From Sporolactobacillus terrae DSM 11697 (GTDB lineage: Bacteria > Bacillota > Bacilli > Bacillales > Sporolactobacillaceae), in NCBI RefSeq assembly GCF_000648615.1, contig NZ_JFZC01000063.1, positions 1 to 64,000 on the forward strand: a DNA stretch of 64,000 nucleotides, given 5' to 3'. Made by a program: the position numbers and the translations under genes. Shown here one piece after another: positions 41,665 through 51,561 of this stretch (positions within the stretch are counted from its first letter, which is position 1; each line of letters starts with the position of its first letter). The notes beneath the pieces are model-generated. The model did not search any database. It saw only the letters and a list, made by a program, of their open reading frames with translations, and had not been told where the DNA came from.

Positions 41665-41858
41665 TCATTGAAGCAAAGATTCCGCATTCCGCAACAGCTC
41701 ATCCGCAAATGTAGCAGCCAAAAAGAGAGCGTTGACCAAGCGCCCCCGCAAAAAAGAGTAGAGCGATTAAAAAGAACCACGGCGCGCCTTCTGAGTGTAC
41801 GCGGCAGTGTCTGTCCGTTTATAATGCATGTATCACACAAAAATCGAGGGGAGACCTT

Positions 41859-42854
41859 TTGAAAAAAGTAATCCGTGTATGCGTAGCCGCAGTTCTGGCT
41901 CTGTCACTGACCGCTTGCGGCGGAGCAGATTCAGAACCAAACAGCCCGCACTCCGAAAGCGAGCCCATAAAAAAAGCAGCACCAGAACAACCCAAAAATC
42001 AACCAAGCGATGCAGACTCGTCTTCATCCGCACAAACGCCGGAAAAAGATACAAAGCAGACCCCTTACAGCGGCTATTGGATATCGACGAAAAATGCACG
42101 TTATTCCATAACGGTCAGGGCGAACCGGATCCTGTACAATGACGGGATCGGCAGCTATGGACAAATTAAGCGGAACGATAAATGGACAGTAAAAGCGAAT
42201 CAAATCAGCCTAAATAATGCGGCACTGATTGCAAACGACGGTCAGGTCACCGGCTACGTCACGCAAACTCTGACACTATCGCACGATAAAAAGACGCTCC
42301 GCATATCTAAAAATAGCGCACGCGGCAACAAGAACGCCGATGCAGCTCAGTTCGACAAAGCATTCAACACGCATTACAGCGGCACGTTTAAAAAGGTAGA
42401 ACCAACGAACACTAAAGGAAAAACGCCAATACATACGCCGTCTGCTGATGCGAGCAGCACGTCGACGCCTCAAACAAGCCGATATACGGGCGTTTGGTCG
42501 AATACAACCCAGAACTTTACCGCGTACTACAAAGACCAATTTACCGATCATGGCCCTACAGAACCGATCCAAAAGGTCACGATTGATATGCCGTCCTATA
42601 ACCTTATCAAAATCTCAATCGAGCATATCCTGGGCAACAGGCAGATGCCGGGAACAATGAAACACATCGTCCCGATTGATCTCGACGGCAAAGGATCATT
42701 CACGTTCACCGACAGCTTTCACAACAAAGGCGGCGTCGCCAAGATTCAATTAAAAGACAACAAAGTTTATTATGACCTTCACTACACCGTAAAACCAAAA
42801 GAAGCAGCACTGCAGGAAGGCAGCCATAGCCTTCATATGAAAAAAGTTGAGTAA
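41859..42854 (+). CDS. Lipoprotein of unknown function
   Basis: 331 aa from a TTG start with GAGGGGAGA upstream. The signal peptide ends in lipobox LTAC (Cys20), followed by a long Ser/Pro/Lys/Glu linker (about 21-66). Two similar beta-rich units follow (about 67-180, starting YSGYWIST, and about 208-325, starting YTGVWSNT), joined by a second Ser/Thr linker. The paired (Y)(S/T)G(Y/V)W openings suggest an internal duplication of a small lipocalin-like fold. No family recognised. Monocistronic. Confidence 0.7.
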   Translation: MKKVIRVCVAAVLALSLTACGGADSEPNSPHSESEPIKKAAPEQPKNQPSDADSSSSAQTPEKDTKQTPYSGYWISTKNARYSITVRANRILYNDGIGSYGQIKRNDKWTVKANQISLNNAALIANDGQVTGYVTQTLTLSHDKKTLRISKNSARGNKNADAAQFDKAFNTHYSGTFKKVEPTNTKGKTPIHTPSADASSTSTPQTSRYTGVWSNTTQNFTAYYKDQFTDHGPTEPIQKVTIDMPSYNLIKISIEHILGNRQMPGTMKHIVPIDLDGKGSFTFTDSFHNKGGVAKIQLKDNKVYYDLHYTVKPKEAALQEGSHSLHMKKVE

Positions 42855-43076
42855 AGATGTAGTTTTATAGGACGATGTTACGATGCGTGCGAAAACAAGC
42901 TAGACGAAAGATCTCTTCATTGATCAGACTGGCACGCAAACAAACAAATTTAGGGGAAAACGAAAATGCAAATGCGCATTAAACGTATTGTTTTCCTTTT
43001 TGTGGAAGATAGGGTACATGGAATTGAAGTATAATTTGCATGATCATGATATAACTAAACGATTTACCCAACAACA

Positions 43077-43113
43077 AAGCCACGATCGGATCACTCAGAA
43101 TCGTGGCTTTTAT
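43077..43113. terminator. Terminator downstream of ktrD, possibly bidirectional
   Basis: AAAGCCACGAT pairs with ATCGTGGCTTT. A TATAAT box at 43030-43035 on the plus strand without a good -35 raises a faint chance of a roughly 70-nt RNA. Otherwise the 309-bp gap 42855-43163 is empty. Confidence 0.65.
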
Positions 43114-43163
43114 CTTTATAGTAACAGGTGCAACGCTTGCGGGCGACGGATCCACAGGAATGC

Positions 43164-44513
43164 TCACCCCGTATAAATCTCCCCATCCGGATAGCGGATG
43201 TCAACATGTGAACGTTTGGTCACCGAGAAGGCCAGCGTCAGCGGCCCGACCTTGCCGAAGAACATCAGGCACATAATCACGACTTTGCCGAACGGCGACA
43301 GTTGTGCGGTTGCGCCGATCGTTTCGCCGGCGGTTCCAAACGCGGAAATCACCTCAAACAAGATCACGAGAAACGGCTGATCCTCCGATAAGCAGAGCAG
43401 AAACAATCCGACCAGGATGACGATCAGCGAAATCGAGATGATTGATACGGCGCGAATGATCACTTGGTGACGGATTGTCCGCTTATTAATCACCACCTCG
43501 CGCCGCCCTTTCAGAAACGTCAGCATCTGCGCAAGCACGATCATGAACGTGGTCAGCTTAATCCCGCCGCTGGTCGACGTGCTGCCGGCACCGATGAACA
43601 TCATCAGCATCGTCAGCAGCAGCGATGCTTGGCTAAGGCCGGCGGGATCAAGCGTTGTAATCCCGGCGGTTCGCGGCGAGACGCCTTGAAAGAAGGCCGC
43701 CCACAGCTTGTCCACGAAGCTGAGCGGGCCGAGCGAATGCGGGTTGCCATATTCAATCACAAAAATGGCCAGTACCATGATGACGTTGATCACCAGCGTA
43801 CCGGAAAGCATCACCTGTGCGTGAATGGACAGCTTGCGGAACCGGTGGGTGGACAGCAACTCGGCCAGTACCGTAAAGCCGATGCCGCCAATCGTAATCA
43901 TTGTAATCATCGTCAGATTGACAATCGGATCACCGAGGTAGCGATTCATGCTGCCGGGAAATAGCGAGAACCCGGCTTGGTTGAACCCGCTAATCGAATG
44001 AAAAAGGCTGTAATACAGCCCTATACCCCAGCCGAAATCCGGCACGAAGCGGAAGGCAAGGAAGAACATCCCGACCAGCTCAATCGCAAACGAAACGATC
44101 AGAATCCAGCTAACGAGCCGAATCACGCCGCCGAGCGACGGCGCGTTCAACGCCTCCTGCATCAGCTGACGCTGACGAATCGAGACTTTCTTGCCAAGCA
44201 AAATGACGAAGAAGACGGCAAAGGCCATCACACCGATCCCACCGATCTGAATCAGCACCATCAGCACGACCTGTCCGAACAGCGTAAACGTCTCCGAAGG
44301 CTCAAACGGCGTCAATCCGGTCACGGTTGATGCCGATGTGGAAAAGAACAGCGCATCGAGCCAGGATAAGTGCCCGCGCGCCGCAATCGGCAGCTTCAGC
44401 AGCAGCGTCCCGACCAGAATCAGCACGACCAGCAGCATCGACAAGAGCAGCGGCGGGTTCGTCGAGATCGCCCGCACATCCAATTTTTTCATCAAACGCT
44501 CAAACAGCACCAT
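43164..44513 (-). CDS. ktrD: Ktr potassium channel subunit (KtrB/KtrD)
   Basis: 449-aa TrkH/KtrB-family membrane protein, the same length as B. subtilis KtrD. The four pore loops are visible (for example STSASTVTGLTPFEPSETFT, SLFHSISGFNQAGFSLF, QGVSPRTAGITTLD and ISAFGTAGETIGAT), each with the single Gly of the weak selectivity filter. It forms a K+ (and Na+-dependent) uptake channel gated by the KtrA/C ring. ATG 44513 has AAGGAG upstream; codons from 44609 are unconserved. It lies 58 nt after the regulatory subunit gene in one operon. Confidence 0.92.
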   Translation of the reverse strand: MVLFERLMKKLDVRAISTNPPLLLSMLLVVLILVGTLLLKLPIAARGHLSWLDALFFSTSASTVTGLTPFEPSETFTLFGQVVLMVLIQIGGIGVMAFAVFFVILLGKKVSIRQRQLMQEALNAPSLGGVIRLVSWILIVSFAIELVGMFFLAFRFVPDFGWGIGLYYSLFHSISGFNQAGFSLFPGSMNRYLGDPIVNLTMITMITIGGIGFTVLAELLSTHRFRKLSIHAQVMLSGTLVINVIMVLAIFVIEYGNPHSLGPLSFVDKLWAAFFQGVSPRTAGITTLDPAGLSQASLLLTMLMMFIGAGSTSTSGGIKLTTFMIVLAQMLTFLKGRREVVINKRTIRHQVIIRAVSIISISLIVILVGLFLLCLSEDQPFLVILFEVISAFGTAGETIGATAQLSPFGKVVIMCLMFFGKVGPLTLAFSVTKRSHVDIRYPDGEIYTG

Positions 44514-44571
44514 AGCCAATCTCCTTATAAATAAAAAATCAACCGCCTCATCACGAAACGGTTCATCCCAA

Positions 44572-45228
44572 TCAGACCCCTTGCTTCTCAAAACGTTCCA
44601 AATCTTCACTCTTACCGATAATCAGCAACACATCGCCGTGCTTCAATTTCAGTTCGCCAATGTTGCGTACGACGACCGAACGATCGCGACGGATCGCGAT
44701 CACATTGCAGCCATAGTTGGCGCGCACATCAATTTCCATGATCGACTTGCCGATCAGCCGGTCGGTCACTTCAATTTCAATGATGCTGTAATCTTTAGAA
44801 AGCTCGATGTAATCCAGAATCTTATTGGCCGTCGCCAGATGAGCAATGCGGAAGCCGATTTCCACTTCCGGACGGATAATCTTATCAGCCCCGAGCTTCT
44901 TCAGAATCTTCTCGTGGTAATCATTCTGAGCCTTCGCCCAAATTTCCTTAACTCCGGCTTCCTTGAGCAGCAGCGTTGTCAAAATGCTCGCCTGAATGTT
45001 GCGGCCGATTGCGACAATCACATGATCGAAATTGCGAACGCCAAGCGCCTGCAGCACCTTCTCATCGGTCGAATCCGCCTGCACCGCCTGCGTGACCACA
45101 TCCGCGTAATCATTCACTTTATCCAGATCAATATCAATCGCCAGAACCTCGCAGCCCATATTCGTCAGCTCAATGCTGATGCTGGAGCCAAGCTGCCCCA
45201 GCCCTATTACTGCAAATTGTTTATTCAT
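44572..45228 (-). CDS. ktrC: Ktr potassium uptake regulatory subunit (KtrA/KtrC)
   Basis: 218-aa RCK protein. The N-terminal Rossmann half FAVIGLGQLGSSI with acidic Asp after AIDID binds ATP/NAD; ADSTDEKVL and NFDHVIVAIGRNIQASILTTLLLKEAG follow closely the KtrC sequence; the C-terminal RCK_C half (about 135-215) is where c-di-AMP binds in the family. It gates the channel encoded next. Start 45228 marks the conserved beginning; 73 upstream in-frame codons are spurious. The roughly 200-nt leader shows no ydaO-type riboswitch by eye. A weak promoter TTGTCG/TACAAT lies at 45435-45463 on the minus strand. Confidence 0.9.
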   Translation of the reverse strand: MNKQFAVIGLGQLGSSISIELTNMGCEVLAIDIDLDKVNDYADVVTQAVQADSTDEKVLQALGVRNFDHVIVAIGRNIQASILTTLLLKEAGVKEIWAKAQNDYHEKILKKLGADKIIRPEVEIGFRIAHLATANKILDYIELSKDYSIIEIEVTDRLIGKSIMEIDVRANYGCNVIAIRRDRSVVVRNIGELKLKHGDVLLIIGKSEDLERFEKQGV

Positions 45229-45824
45229 CGAAATCGTTCCTTTATATACAGAATGCACGAAATGCAAAAAAACAATACCAAATGATTTCCATATAACTGT
45301 ATGGGAAAGCACGGAGCGTGTCAAATCGATTTCGGGCAATAACAACTTGCAAGAGGACAGCTTGAGATGCATAGACCAAAACGAGGGAGCAACGTTCAAT
45401 GAACCAAGATTAATACGAAGCAAAATCAATAAGAATTGTATAGTCAATCACGACCAACGACAAAAAATGACACATTCAGCACTTGACTTTGAAATCTTTC
45501 TGTAAAAAAAACGTAAATGAACCGCAATCAATTGTAACAAAAGCCGATGCAGCAACGACCCATGACCATCTGCCCATAACTTCCACTTTGCACAAGAAAA
45601 AAATATGCTATAATGCTTGTAGCTTGGCGTGTAAAAAATGTCGAGATTTAGAGCAAAGAAGCAGGTGAATGGGGTATAATGGAAGAATCGTTTGCTTTAT
45701 CCGTTCATTAACTCCTATTCGATTACAAAGATATAGTACACTATTTCCTCAAAATTACGCGAGACTGCAGCAGAGAATAAGCAACCGAGATAATGTGCGT
45801 CTCCACGACTCAGGGGGTCTTTTC
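45229..45824. other. Divergent intergenic region ktrC/galU
   Basis: Holds promoters for both directions and a long galU leader. Plus strand: TTGCAC (45588-45593) with TATAAT (45609-45614, 15-nt spacer) and a further TATAAT at 45675. Minus strand: TTGTCG/TACAAT as noted under ktrC. No gene or recognisable riboswitch. Confidence 0.5.
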
Positions 45825-46706
45825 ATGAAGAAAGTCAGAAAAGCAGTCATTCCGGCTGCAGGTTTAGGAACACGCTTCTTACCGGCAACGAAGGCATTGC
45901 CTAAGGAAATGCTTCCCATTGTCAACAATCCGACTATTCAGTATATTGTTGAGGAAGCTGTGGAAGCCGGCATTGAAGACATCATCATTGTGACCGGTAA
46001 AGGAAAACGGGCCATCGAAGATCACTTCGATACGGCATACGAACTCGAACAAAATTTGATCAAAAAAAATAAACTCGATCTGCTTGAAAAAGTACGTGAA
46101 CCATCTAAGATTGATATTCACTATATCCGTCAAAAGTCGCCGCAAGGGCTGGGTCACGCGGTTTGGTGTGCCCGCAAGTTCATCGGTGACGAACCATTCG
46201 CCGTTCTGCTTGGCGACGATATTGTTCAGGCAGAAACACCATGCATTAAACAATTAATCAACCAATACGAAAAAACCGGATGCTCCTGCATCGGGGTTAA
46301 AGAAGTGCCGGAAAACCAGACGCATCGCTATGGCATCATTGATCCGAAAGCGCAAGACGGACGCTTATTTGATGTGCGCAAGTTCGTTGAGAAACCGGAA
46401 AGCAACCCACCGTCGAACATGGCGATCATCGGACGCTACGTGCTCACCCCGGAAATCTTTGACTTCCTTGATAAGAAGGAAATCGGTGCCGGCGGCGAGA
46501 TCCAATTGACCGATGCGATTCAGAAATTAAATGAACTGCAAGGCGTTTTCGCGTATCAATTCGAGGGCAAACGATTCGATGTCGGCGAAACGCTAGGCTT
46601 TGTGCTAACCAACATCGAAATGGCGCTTCAAGATAAAACGATTCAGAAGGATGTTCTTAAAGGCATTGAGCAAATCCTTCACGACAACAAACTACCACTC
46701 GAATGA
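45825..46706 (+). CDS. galU: UTP--glucose-1-phosphate uridylyltransferase
   Basis: 293-aa nucleotidyltransferase (GtaB/GalU) making UDP-glucose, the precursor of UDP-galactose for the polysaccharide locus. [26 protein letters not shown] is the nucleotide-binding signature, VLLGDDI carries the metal Asp, and [17 protein letters not shown] with [11 protein letters not shown] complete the pattern. AGGGGGT precedes ATG 45825. It is head gene of the polysaccharide cluster, overlapping the ribosome site of the priming transferase gene. Confidence 0.96.
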   Translation: MKKVRKAVIPAAGLGTRFLPATKALPKEMLPIVNNPTIQYIVEEAVEAGIEDIIIVTGKGKRAIEDHFDTAYELEQNLIKKNKLDLLEKVREPSKIDIHYIRQKSPQGLGHAVWCARKFIGDEPFAVLLGDDIVQAETPCIKQLINQYEKTGCSCIGVKEVPENQTHRYGIIDPKAQDGRLFDVRKFVEKPESNPPSNMAIIGRYVLTPEIFDFLDKKEIGAGGEIQLTDAIQKLNELQGVFAYQFEGKRFDVGETLGFVLTNIEMALQDKTIQKDVLKGIEQILHDNKLPLE

Positions 46707-46720
46707 TGGAGGATAAGACA

Positions 46721-47422
46721 ATGGCGATGCCTAAATCGGAAATCAATGCACGCTACATTGAAGAGACACAACGTACTGTCATGACAAACGCTTATGAACA
46801 TGACAGTGCTTCATATATGTTTTTCAAAAGAGCCCTTGATTTGTTTGGCGCAGTCATTGGTCTCGTACTCACTTCACCAATTTTTCTCGTTATTTCGTTA
46901 CTTTATTTGAGAGGAAGCCAGAAAGGTCCGGTATTTTTTAGGCAAAAAAGAATCGGACAGAATGGGATACCTTTTCATATATATAAATTTCGATCGATGG
47001 TCGTTGATGCAGAGAATGTGCTCAAGGCCAACCGAAATTTGTACCATAAGTACTTGGAGAATAGTTATAAGTTGGAACCGGAAGAAGATCCCCGTATTAC
47101 AAAGATTGGAAGATTTCTGCGGAAAACGAGCCTTGATGAGCTTCCACAATTAATTAATGTTATTAAAGGTGAGATGAGTCTCGTTGGTCCGCGACCTGTT
47201 GTATCCGAAGAATTGAATGAATATGGTGAAGACAAAGATCTCTTTCTCTCCGCAAAGCCGGGTCTAACAGGTAATTGGCAGGTTTGCGGACGAAGTGAAA
47301 TTGAGTACCCTGAGCGTTGTAATGTAGAGTTATATTATGTGCGTCATAAGTCATTTGCCTTTGACCTTAAGATACTATTTAAAACAGTCATGACTGTTTT
47401 AGCAAAAAAAGGTGCATACTAA
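46721..47422 (+). CDS. Priming undecaprenyl-phosphate sugar-phosphate transferase
   Basis: 233-aa bacterial sugar transferase (EpsL/WcaJ C-terminal type). One membrane hairpin (about 30-52), then the catalytic part: [53 protein letters not shown] and [14 protein letters not shown]. It starts repeat-unit assembly by moving a sugar phosphate (galactose or glucose, or an N-acetyl form) to undecaprenyl phosphate. Start 46721 follows GGAGG at correct spacing. From its 3' end on, base composition becomes clearly AT-rich. Confidence 0.92.
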   Translation: MAMPKSEINARYIEETQRTVMTNAYEHDSASYMFFKRALDLFGAVIGLVLTSPIFLVISLLYLRGSQKGPVFFRQKRIGQNGIPFHIYKFRSMVVDAENVLKANRNLYHKYLENSYKLEPEEDPRITKIGRFLRKTSLDELPQLINVIKGEMSLVGPRPVVSEELNEYGEDKDLFLSAKPGLTGNWQVCGRSEIEYPERCNVELYYVRHKSFAFDLKILFKTVMTVLAKKGAY

Positions 47423-47476
47423 TAATATCATTTGTAAGGGCAAATACTACTTGTGATATTTGAGGAGCTTGGACAA

Positions 47477-48250
47477 GTGAGTATTAAAATTATTGTTGCA
47501 ACACATAAGAAATATAGGATGCCAAAAGATTCAATGTATATTCCAATTCACGTAGGACGCGAAGGAAAAGACGATTTGGGGTACATTGGGGATAATACTG
47601 GCGATCATATTTCAATGAAAAACCCTAATTACTGCGAATTGACCGCAGTATATTGGGCATGGAAAAATTTAAATGCAGATTTCATTGGATTGGTCCACTA
47701 TAGAAGACACTTCTGTGACCAATCTTTTTTTACAGGGTCTACTAAATCTAAGTGGAGTCATATTTTATCTGAAGAAAAAGTTCGTGAATTGCTTGATAGA
47801 TATGATGTCATCTTGCCTAAGAAGCGTCACTATTGGATTGAAACGAGCCAATCCCATTATGAACATGCACATAATGGGGAAGATCTTCTCCAAACAAGAA
47901 AAATTATTGAGAAAAAATATCCTGAGTATATTAAGTACTTTGATGAAGAAATGAATAAAACAGCATCCCATCGCTTTAACATGTTTATTATGAAAGAACA
48001 TTTGTTTCATAATTACTGTGAGTGGATGTTTGATATATTATTTCAACTTGAAAAAGATATCGATATCTCAAATTATTCTCCAAAGGAAGCTCGGGTTTTT
48101 GGATATATCAGTGAACGTTTGCTCGATGTTTGGATCAGTAAGAATTCAATTAATTACGTGGAATTGCCTGTTATGTTTATGGAAAAGCAAAATTGGGGCA
48201 AAAAAATTTATGGATTTTTACAAAGAAAATTCTTATCAAATCAAGAGTGA
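47477..48250 (+). CDS. DUF4422 glycosyltransferase-like protein
   Basis: 257 aa. KIIVATHKKYRMP at the start, GDNTGDHISMKNPNYCELTAVYWAWKN and GLVHYRRHF are the DUF4422 signatures; members sit in capsule and EPS loci and are taken as glycosyltransferases. Start GTG 47477 is chosen for the GAGGAG 9 nt upstream. AT-rich coding. Donor and acceptor unknown. Confidence 0.82.
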   Translation: MSIKIIVATHKKYRMPKDSMYIPIHVGREGKDDLGYIGDNTGDHISMKNPNYCELTAVYWAWKNLNADFIGLVHYRRHFCDQSFFTGSTKSKWSHILSEEKVRELLDRYDVILPKKRHYWIETSQSHYEHAHNGEDLLQTRKIIEKKYPEYIKYFDEEMNKTASHRFNMFIMKEHLFHNYCEWMFDILFQLEKDIDISNYSPKEARVFGYISERLLDVWISKNSINYVELPVMFMEKQNWGKKIYGFLQRKFLSNQE

Positions 48251-48262
48251 GAGGTTTTTCCT

Positions 48263-49219
48263 TTGGTATCAATAAGTATCATAATCCCTGCTTACAATGC
48301 TGCTGAACAAATTTCAAAGTGTTTAGACAGCATTATTTTTCAAACGAATCGTCCTGATATTGAAATTATTATTATAGATGATGGCTCTACGGATTCCACC
48401 TTATCTATATTAAATAGGTACGCAAAGCAGTATAAGTATATTACTGTTTACCGACAGAGGAATCAAAAACAATCAGCAGCAAGAAATAATGGTCTAAAAC
48501 ATGCAAACGGTAAATATATCATGTTTATAGACAGCGATGATTTTCTTGAAGACAATATGCTCTCATCAATGTACCAAGCAGTCGAAAAAGAAAAAAATGA
48601 TTTATGCATTTGCGGCATTAAGAAAATCTTTAATAATAGAATTGAGTTTGAAACGGAAAGCTGTCTAAAAAGCAGTAACGATTATCTTGCTGACTACTTG
48701 ACTCATCATAAAGAAATGGATGTTGGACTGTGGAATAAAATTTTCAAAAAGAATATTATTGATGAAAATAATATTCTTTTAGAAAATGGCAATTTTTTTG
48801 AAGACACACTCTTTGTCTTTAAATATTTATGCCATGTGAGAAGTGAAATTGTTTTCATTGAAAAACCATTATATAATTTAATGAAGAGAGAAAACTCAAC
48901 AACTACAAATTATACTCCAGAGATTGAATACTTTTCGTGTCTACTTGTCAAGAAAATAAGTTCTTATCTAAATAAAATGCAGCTAAATAATTATCAAGAT
49001 TATTTAGACACACTATTCACAAGGAACATAATTCACGTTATTCACCACAATATGAAGTTCAATCAAGTGGATAAAAATAAAAATATAAATCGTTTAGTAT
49101 CTGAGATTAATTTAAAATCATTTAAATATTTGCCAAGAAATTACAAAATTGCACTATTAGCATTGAAAATTAATTGGCCACTTTATGAAAAATTTTACCT
49201 GAGAAAAAAAGGTATATAG
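48263..49219 (+). CDS. GT2 family glycosyltransferase
   Basis: 318-aa GT-A fold enzyme: SISIIIPAYNAAEQISKCLDSI, IIIIDDGSTDST, then IMFIDSDDFLEDNM (DxD). The C-terminal 100 residues are Lys/Asn-rich and variable. It has a TTG start with GAGAGG upstream. It probably adds one sugar of the repeat unit on the cytoplasmic side. Confidence 0.88.
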   Translation: MVSISIIIPAYNAAEQISKCLDSIIFQTNRPDIEIIIIDDGSTDSTLSILNRYAKQYKYITVYRQRNQKQSAARNNGLKHANGKYIMFIDSDDFLEDNMLSSMYQAVEKEKNDLCICGIKKIFNNRIEFETESCLKSSNDYLADYLTHHKEMDVGLWNKIFKKNIIDENNILLENGNFFEDTLFVFKYLCHVRSEIVFIEKPLYNLMKRENSTTTNYTPEIEYFSCLLVKKISSYLNKMQLNNYQDYLDTLFTRNIIHVIHHNMKFNQVDKNKNINRLVSEINLKSFKYLPRNYKIALLALKINWPLYEKFYLRKKGI

Positions 49220-49282
49220 TGTGTATACATTAGCTTTCTTATCTAATGTATACTGGTGAGATAAGATTTAGGAGTGAAATTA

Positions 49283-50050
49283 ATGATACCCAAGATAATA
49301 CACTATATTTGGATTGGTGGGAAAGAGAAACCTAAAAAAGTCTTAGACTGTATTGAATCTTGGAAGCAGATCTTGTCAGGATATGAGATCAAAGAATGGA
49401 ACGAACATAATTGGCCAATTGATAGTAATCGGTTCGCACATGAAAGCTTTTTAAAAGGAAAGTACGCATTTGTATCGGATGTGATTAGATTGGATGTGCT
49501 AGCTAAGTATGGCGGCATATATTTGGATAGTGATGTTCTTGTACATAAAAACTTTGATAGCTTACTGAATAATCCGATCTTTCTAGGCATGATGTATAGC
49601 GATGCGCTGAGCACTGCGGTAATCGGTGCTGAACCCGGGAAAAATCTTATTAAAGGTTTACTTAAACTTTATGAAGATCGATCATATGATGACATGTTCA
49701 ATGGAAAGTTTGATACGAATAATAATGGCACTTTTACTCGCTTTCTTATCGACAATTATCCTGAATTTCAATTGAAAAACAAAATTCAAACATTAAACGA
49801 TGGAACAGTAATTTATCCAAAGGAGTATTTTGAGTATCCATCCATGAAGAAGTCAATAAATTATTGTGAACATTTATTCATGAAAAGCTGGGCATTTGAG
49901 AAACAAAGTCAGCGAGTAGACAGAATAAAAATGATGATTCAAAAATTACTTGGGCACTATCTATTTGGAAAGATAAGCAGTTATCGAGGTCAAAAAAGAT
50001 ATCAATTCTTAAAGGACTATTACAGATTGAAAAATGAAAGAGATAGATGA
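49283..50050 (+). CDS. GT32-type glycosyltransferase
   Basis: 255 aa. PKIIHYIWIGGKEKPKKV and YAFVSDVIRLDVLAKYGGIYLDSDV (DxD) are the Gly_transf_sug/GT32 signature seen in capsule mannosyl- and galactosyltransferases. ATG 49283 has GGAG at good spacing. Codon use is AT-rich like its neighbours. Confidence 0.87.
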   Translation: MIPKIIHYIWIGGKEKPKKVLDCIESWKQILSGYEIKEWNEHNWPIDSNRFAHESFLKGKYAFVSDVIRLDVLAKYGGIYLDSDVLVHKNFDSLLNNPIFLGMMYSDALSTAVIGAEPGKNLIKGLLKLYEDRSYDDMFNGKFDTNNNGTFTRFLIDNYPEFQLKNKIQTLNDGTVIYPKEYFEYPSMKKSINYCEHLFMKSWAFEKQSQRVDRIKMMIQKLLGHYLFGKISSYRGQKRYQFLKDYYRLKNERDR

Positions 50051-50120
50051 TTAATAGGTAATGTGTGGACAAAGTAGTTGATAGGTTGTTTTACAAATAA
50101 TTTAGTAATGAGGTAAAATT

Positions 50121-51521
50121 ATGGCTTATTTACTAATTCCGATAAGTTTATTCTACAAGCAAATAATCCCAAATATATACATATATTATGTCCCAGAACT
50201 TTCACTTTATGTCTATTCCATTTTAATTGGGCTAGCATATTATAACGATTTGCGTAATAAGAGACGTATAGAGATATGGAGTGCGTTTAACAAGCGTGTG
50301 ATGTTATGCTTTGTAAGCATAATGATATTTCAATTAATTGCAATGAAAATCAGCTCGATGACAATAGGTCACAGTGTATTTAATAAGTCCCCGCTAAGTG
50401 AGTTTATTAAGCTGCTTGTTGTTGGTGGCTGTGTGTTTATTCATTATTTAGTTGTTAAAAAAACGATAGTGACAAAACAATCCTTGGTAAACTTTATTAA
50501 AGGAAATGGGGTTGCCTTGGTAATCCTATTATGCATTTGTTACTTACAATTCTTGTTTCTCTTATTTCCAAATGCTTTTTCAAGTATTGTTCGTGTGATC
50601 GGTATATTTGAATATCGATATAACAGAGATTGGTACACGGCTGGGAGTTATGTTCAAACGTTAAGAAGAATTAATGGATTAAATCCTGAGCCAGGATATT
50701 TAGCCGCTCAGTTATTAGTTGTCTTTGTTCCATTTGTTATGGCATCAATAAAAAATAAAGTGAATGTATTCTCTTTTCATTCGAAATACTACCATTTGCC
50801 ATTCTTCTTGCTCCTATTCAGTATTATTATCCTGTTATTTTTTGCAAAGACGACTACAGGAATTGCAGCAATCTTGGTAATTCTCATTTCATTATGGTTT
50901 TTACTACCTAATAAACAAAAACTGATCACTATTCTTTTATTGCCGATTGCTGGGGCAATCGTATTTATTGTTGCGAAAAGCAATCCTGTATTTATGGGAG
51001 TTATAAGTACAACTTTTATCGATAAATTAGGCGGAGATTCGTTTACAAATAGAGCGGGAAGTACCATTGGGTTGATCACTACTTGGCTCCATCATCCAGT
51101 ATTTGGTGTTGGGTATAACTTCCATAATTTTTATATGTTTAAATATGTACCAGAATGGGCTATGTCAAATTTTGAATATAACACAGTATTTAAACCACAG
51201 AATTATTATCCAATTTTAAGTATCTTTTTTGGGTGGTTAGCAGAATTCGGGACACTATTTATTATTTTTATCGTTACATATAGTGTGAAATTATTAAATG
51301 ATTTACGCCGATTAGCAAAATCTGTTGAGGAGAATCAAGATGAAAGAAGTATGGTGAATGCGATTAAAGATGCGGCCTTCTTCTTCTTTATTTATTATTT
51401 TGTGTGTTCATTAGTAAGCTTCAACTGGTATGAGAGTATTTATCTGATCATGATTTTCTATTTTGTTGTTGCCCGTCAAATCCTTAAGCAAAAATATCAA
51501 AACGAACTAAGATATAGCTGA
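50121..51521 (+). CDS. wzy: Wzy-like O-antigen/EPS polymerase
   Basis: 466-aa integral membrane protein with about 11-12 hydrophobic segments and a large outside loop (near 160-190, with RRINGLNPEPGYLA). The segment HHPVFGVGYNFHNFY matches the Wzy_C pattern. It polymerises lipid-linked repeats on the outer face. Assignment rests on topology and position among glycosyltransferase and flippase genes rather than strong motifs. Confidence 0.8.
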   Translation: MAYLLIPISLFYKQIIPNIYIYYVPELSLYVYSILIGLAYYNDLRNKRRIEIWSAFNKRVMLCFVSIMIFQLIAMKISSMTIGHSVFNKSPLSEFIKLLVVGGCVFIHYLVVKKTIVTKQSLVNFIKGNGVALVILLCICYLQFLFLLFPNAFSSIVRVIGIFEYRYNRDWYTAGSYVQTLRRINGLNPEPGYLAAQLLVVFVPFVMASIKNKVNVFSFHSKYYHLPFFLLLFSIIILLFFAKTTTGIAAILVILISLWFLLPNKQKLITILLLPIAGAIVFIVAKSNPVFMGVISTTFIDKLGGDSFTNRAGSTIGLITTWLHHPVFGVGYNFHNFYMFKYVPEWAMSNFEYNTVFKPQNYYPILSIFFGWLAEFGTLFIIFIVTYSVKLLNDLRRLAKSVEENQDERSMVNAIKDAAFFFFIYYFVCSLVSFNWYESIYLIMIFYFVVARQILKQKYQNELRYS

Positions 51522-51561
51522 TTGGAATAAATATAAGTGGTAATTGAGAAGAGGGAGACCT

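Noticed and set aside
42997..43113. Small RNA gene with promoter and terminator
   Set aside because: A TATAAT and a hairpin are present but no acceptable -35, and the hairpin is explained as the ktrD terminator.
45229..45440. c-di-AMP (ydaO) riboswitch before ktrC
   Set aside because: Such switches often precede ktr genes, but I could not find the conserved core in the leader on the minus strand.
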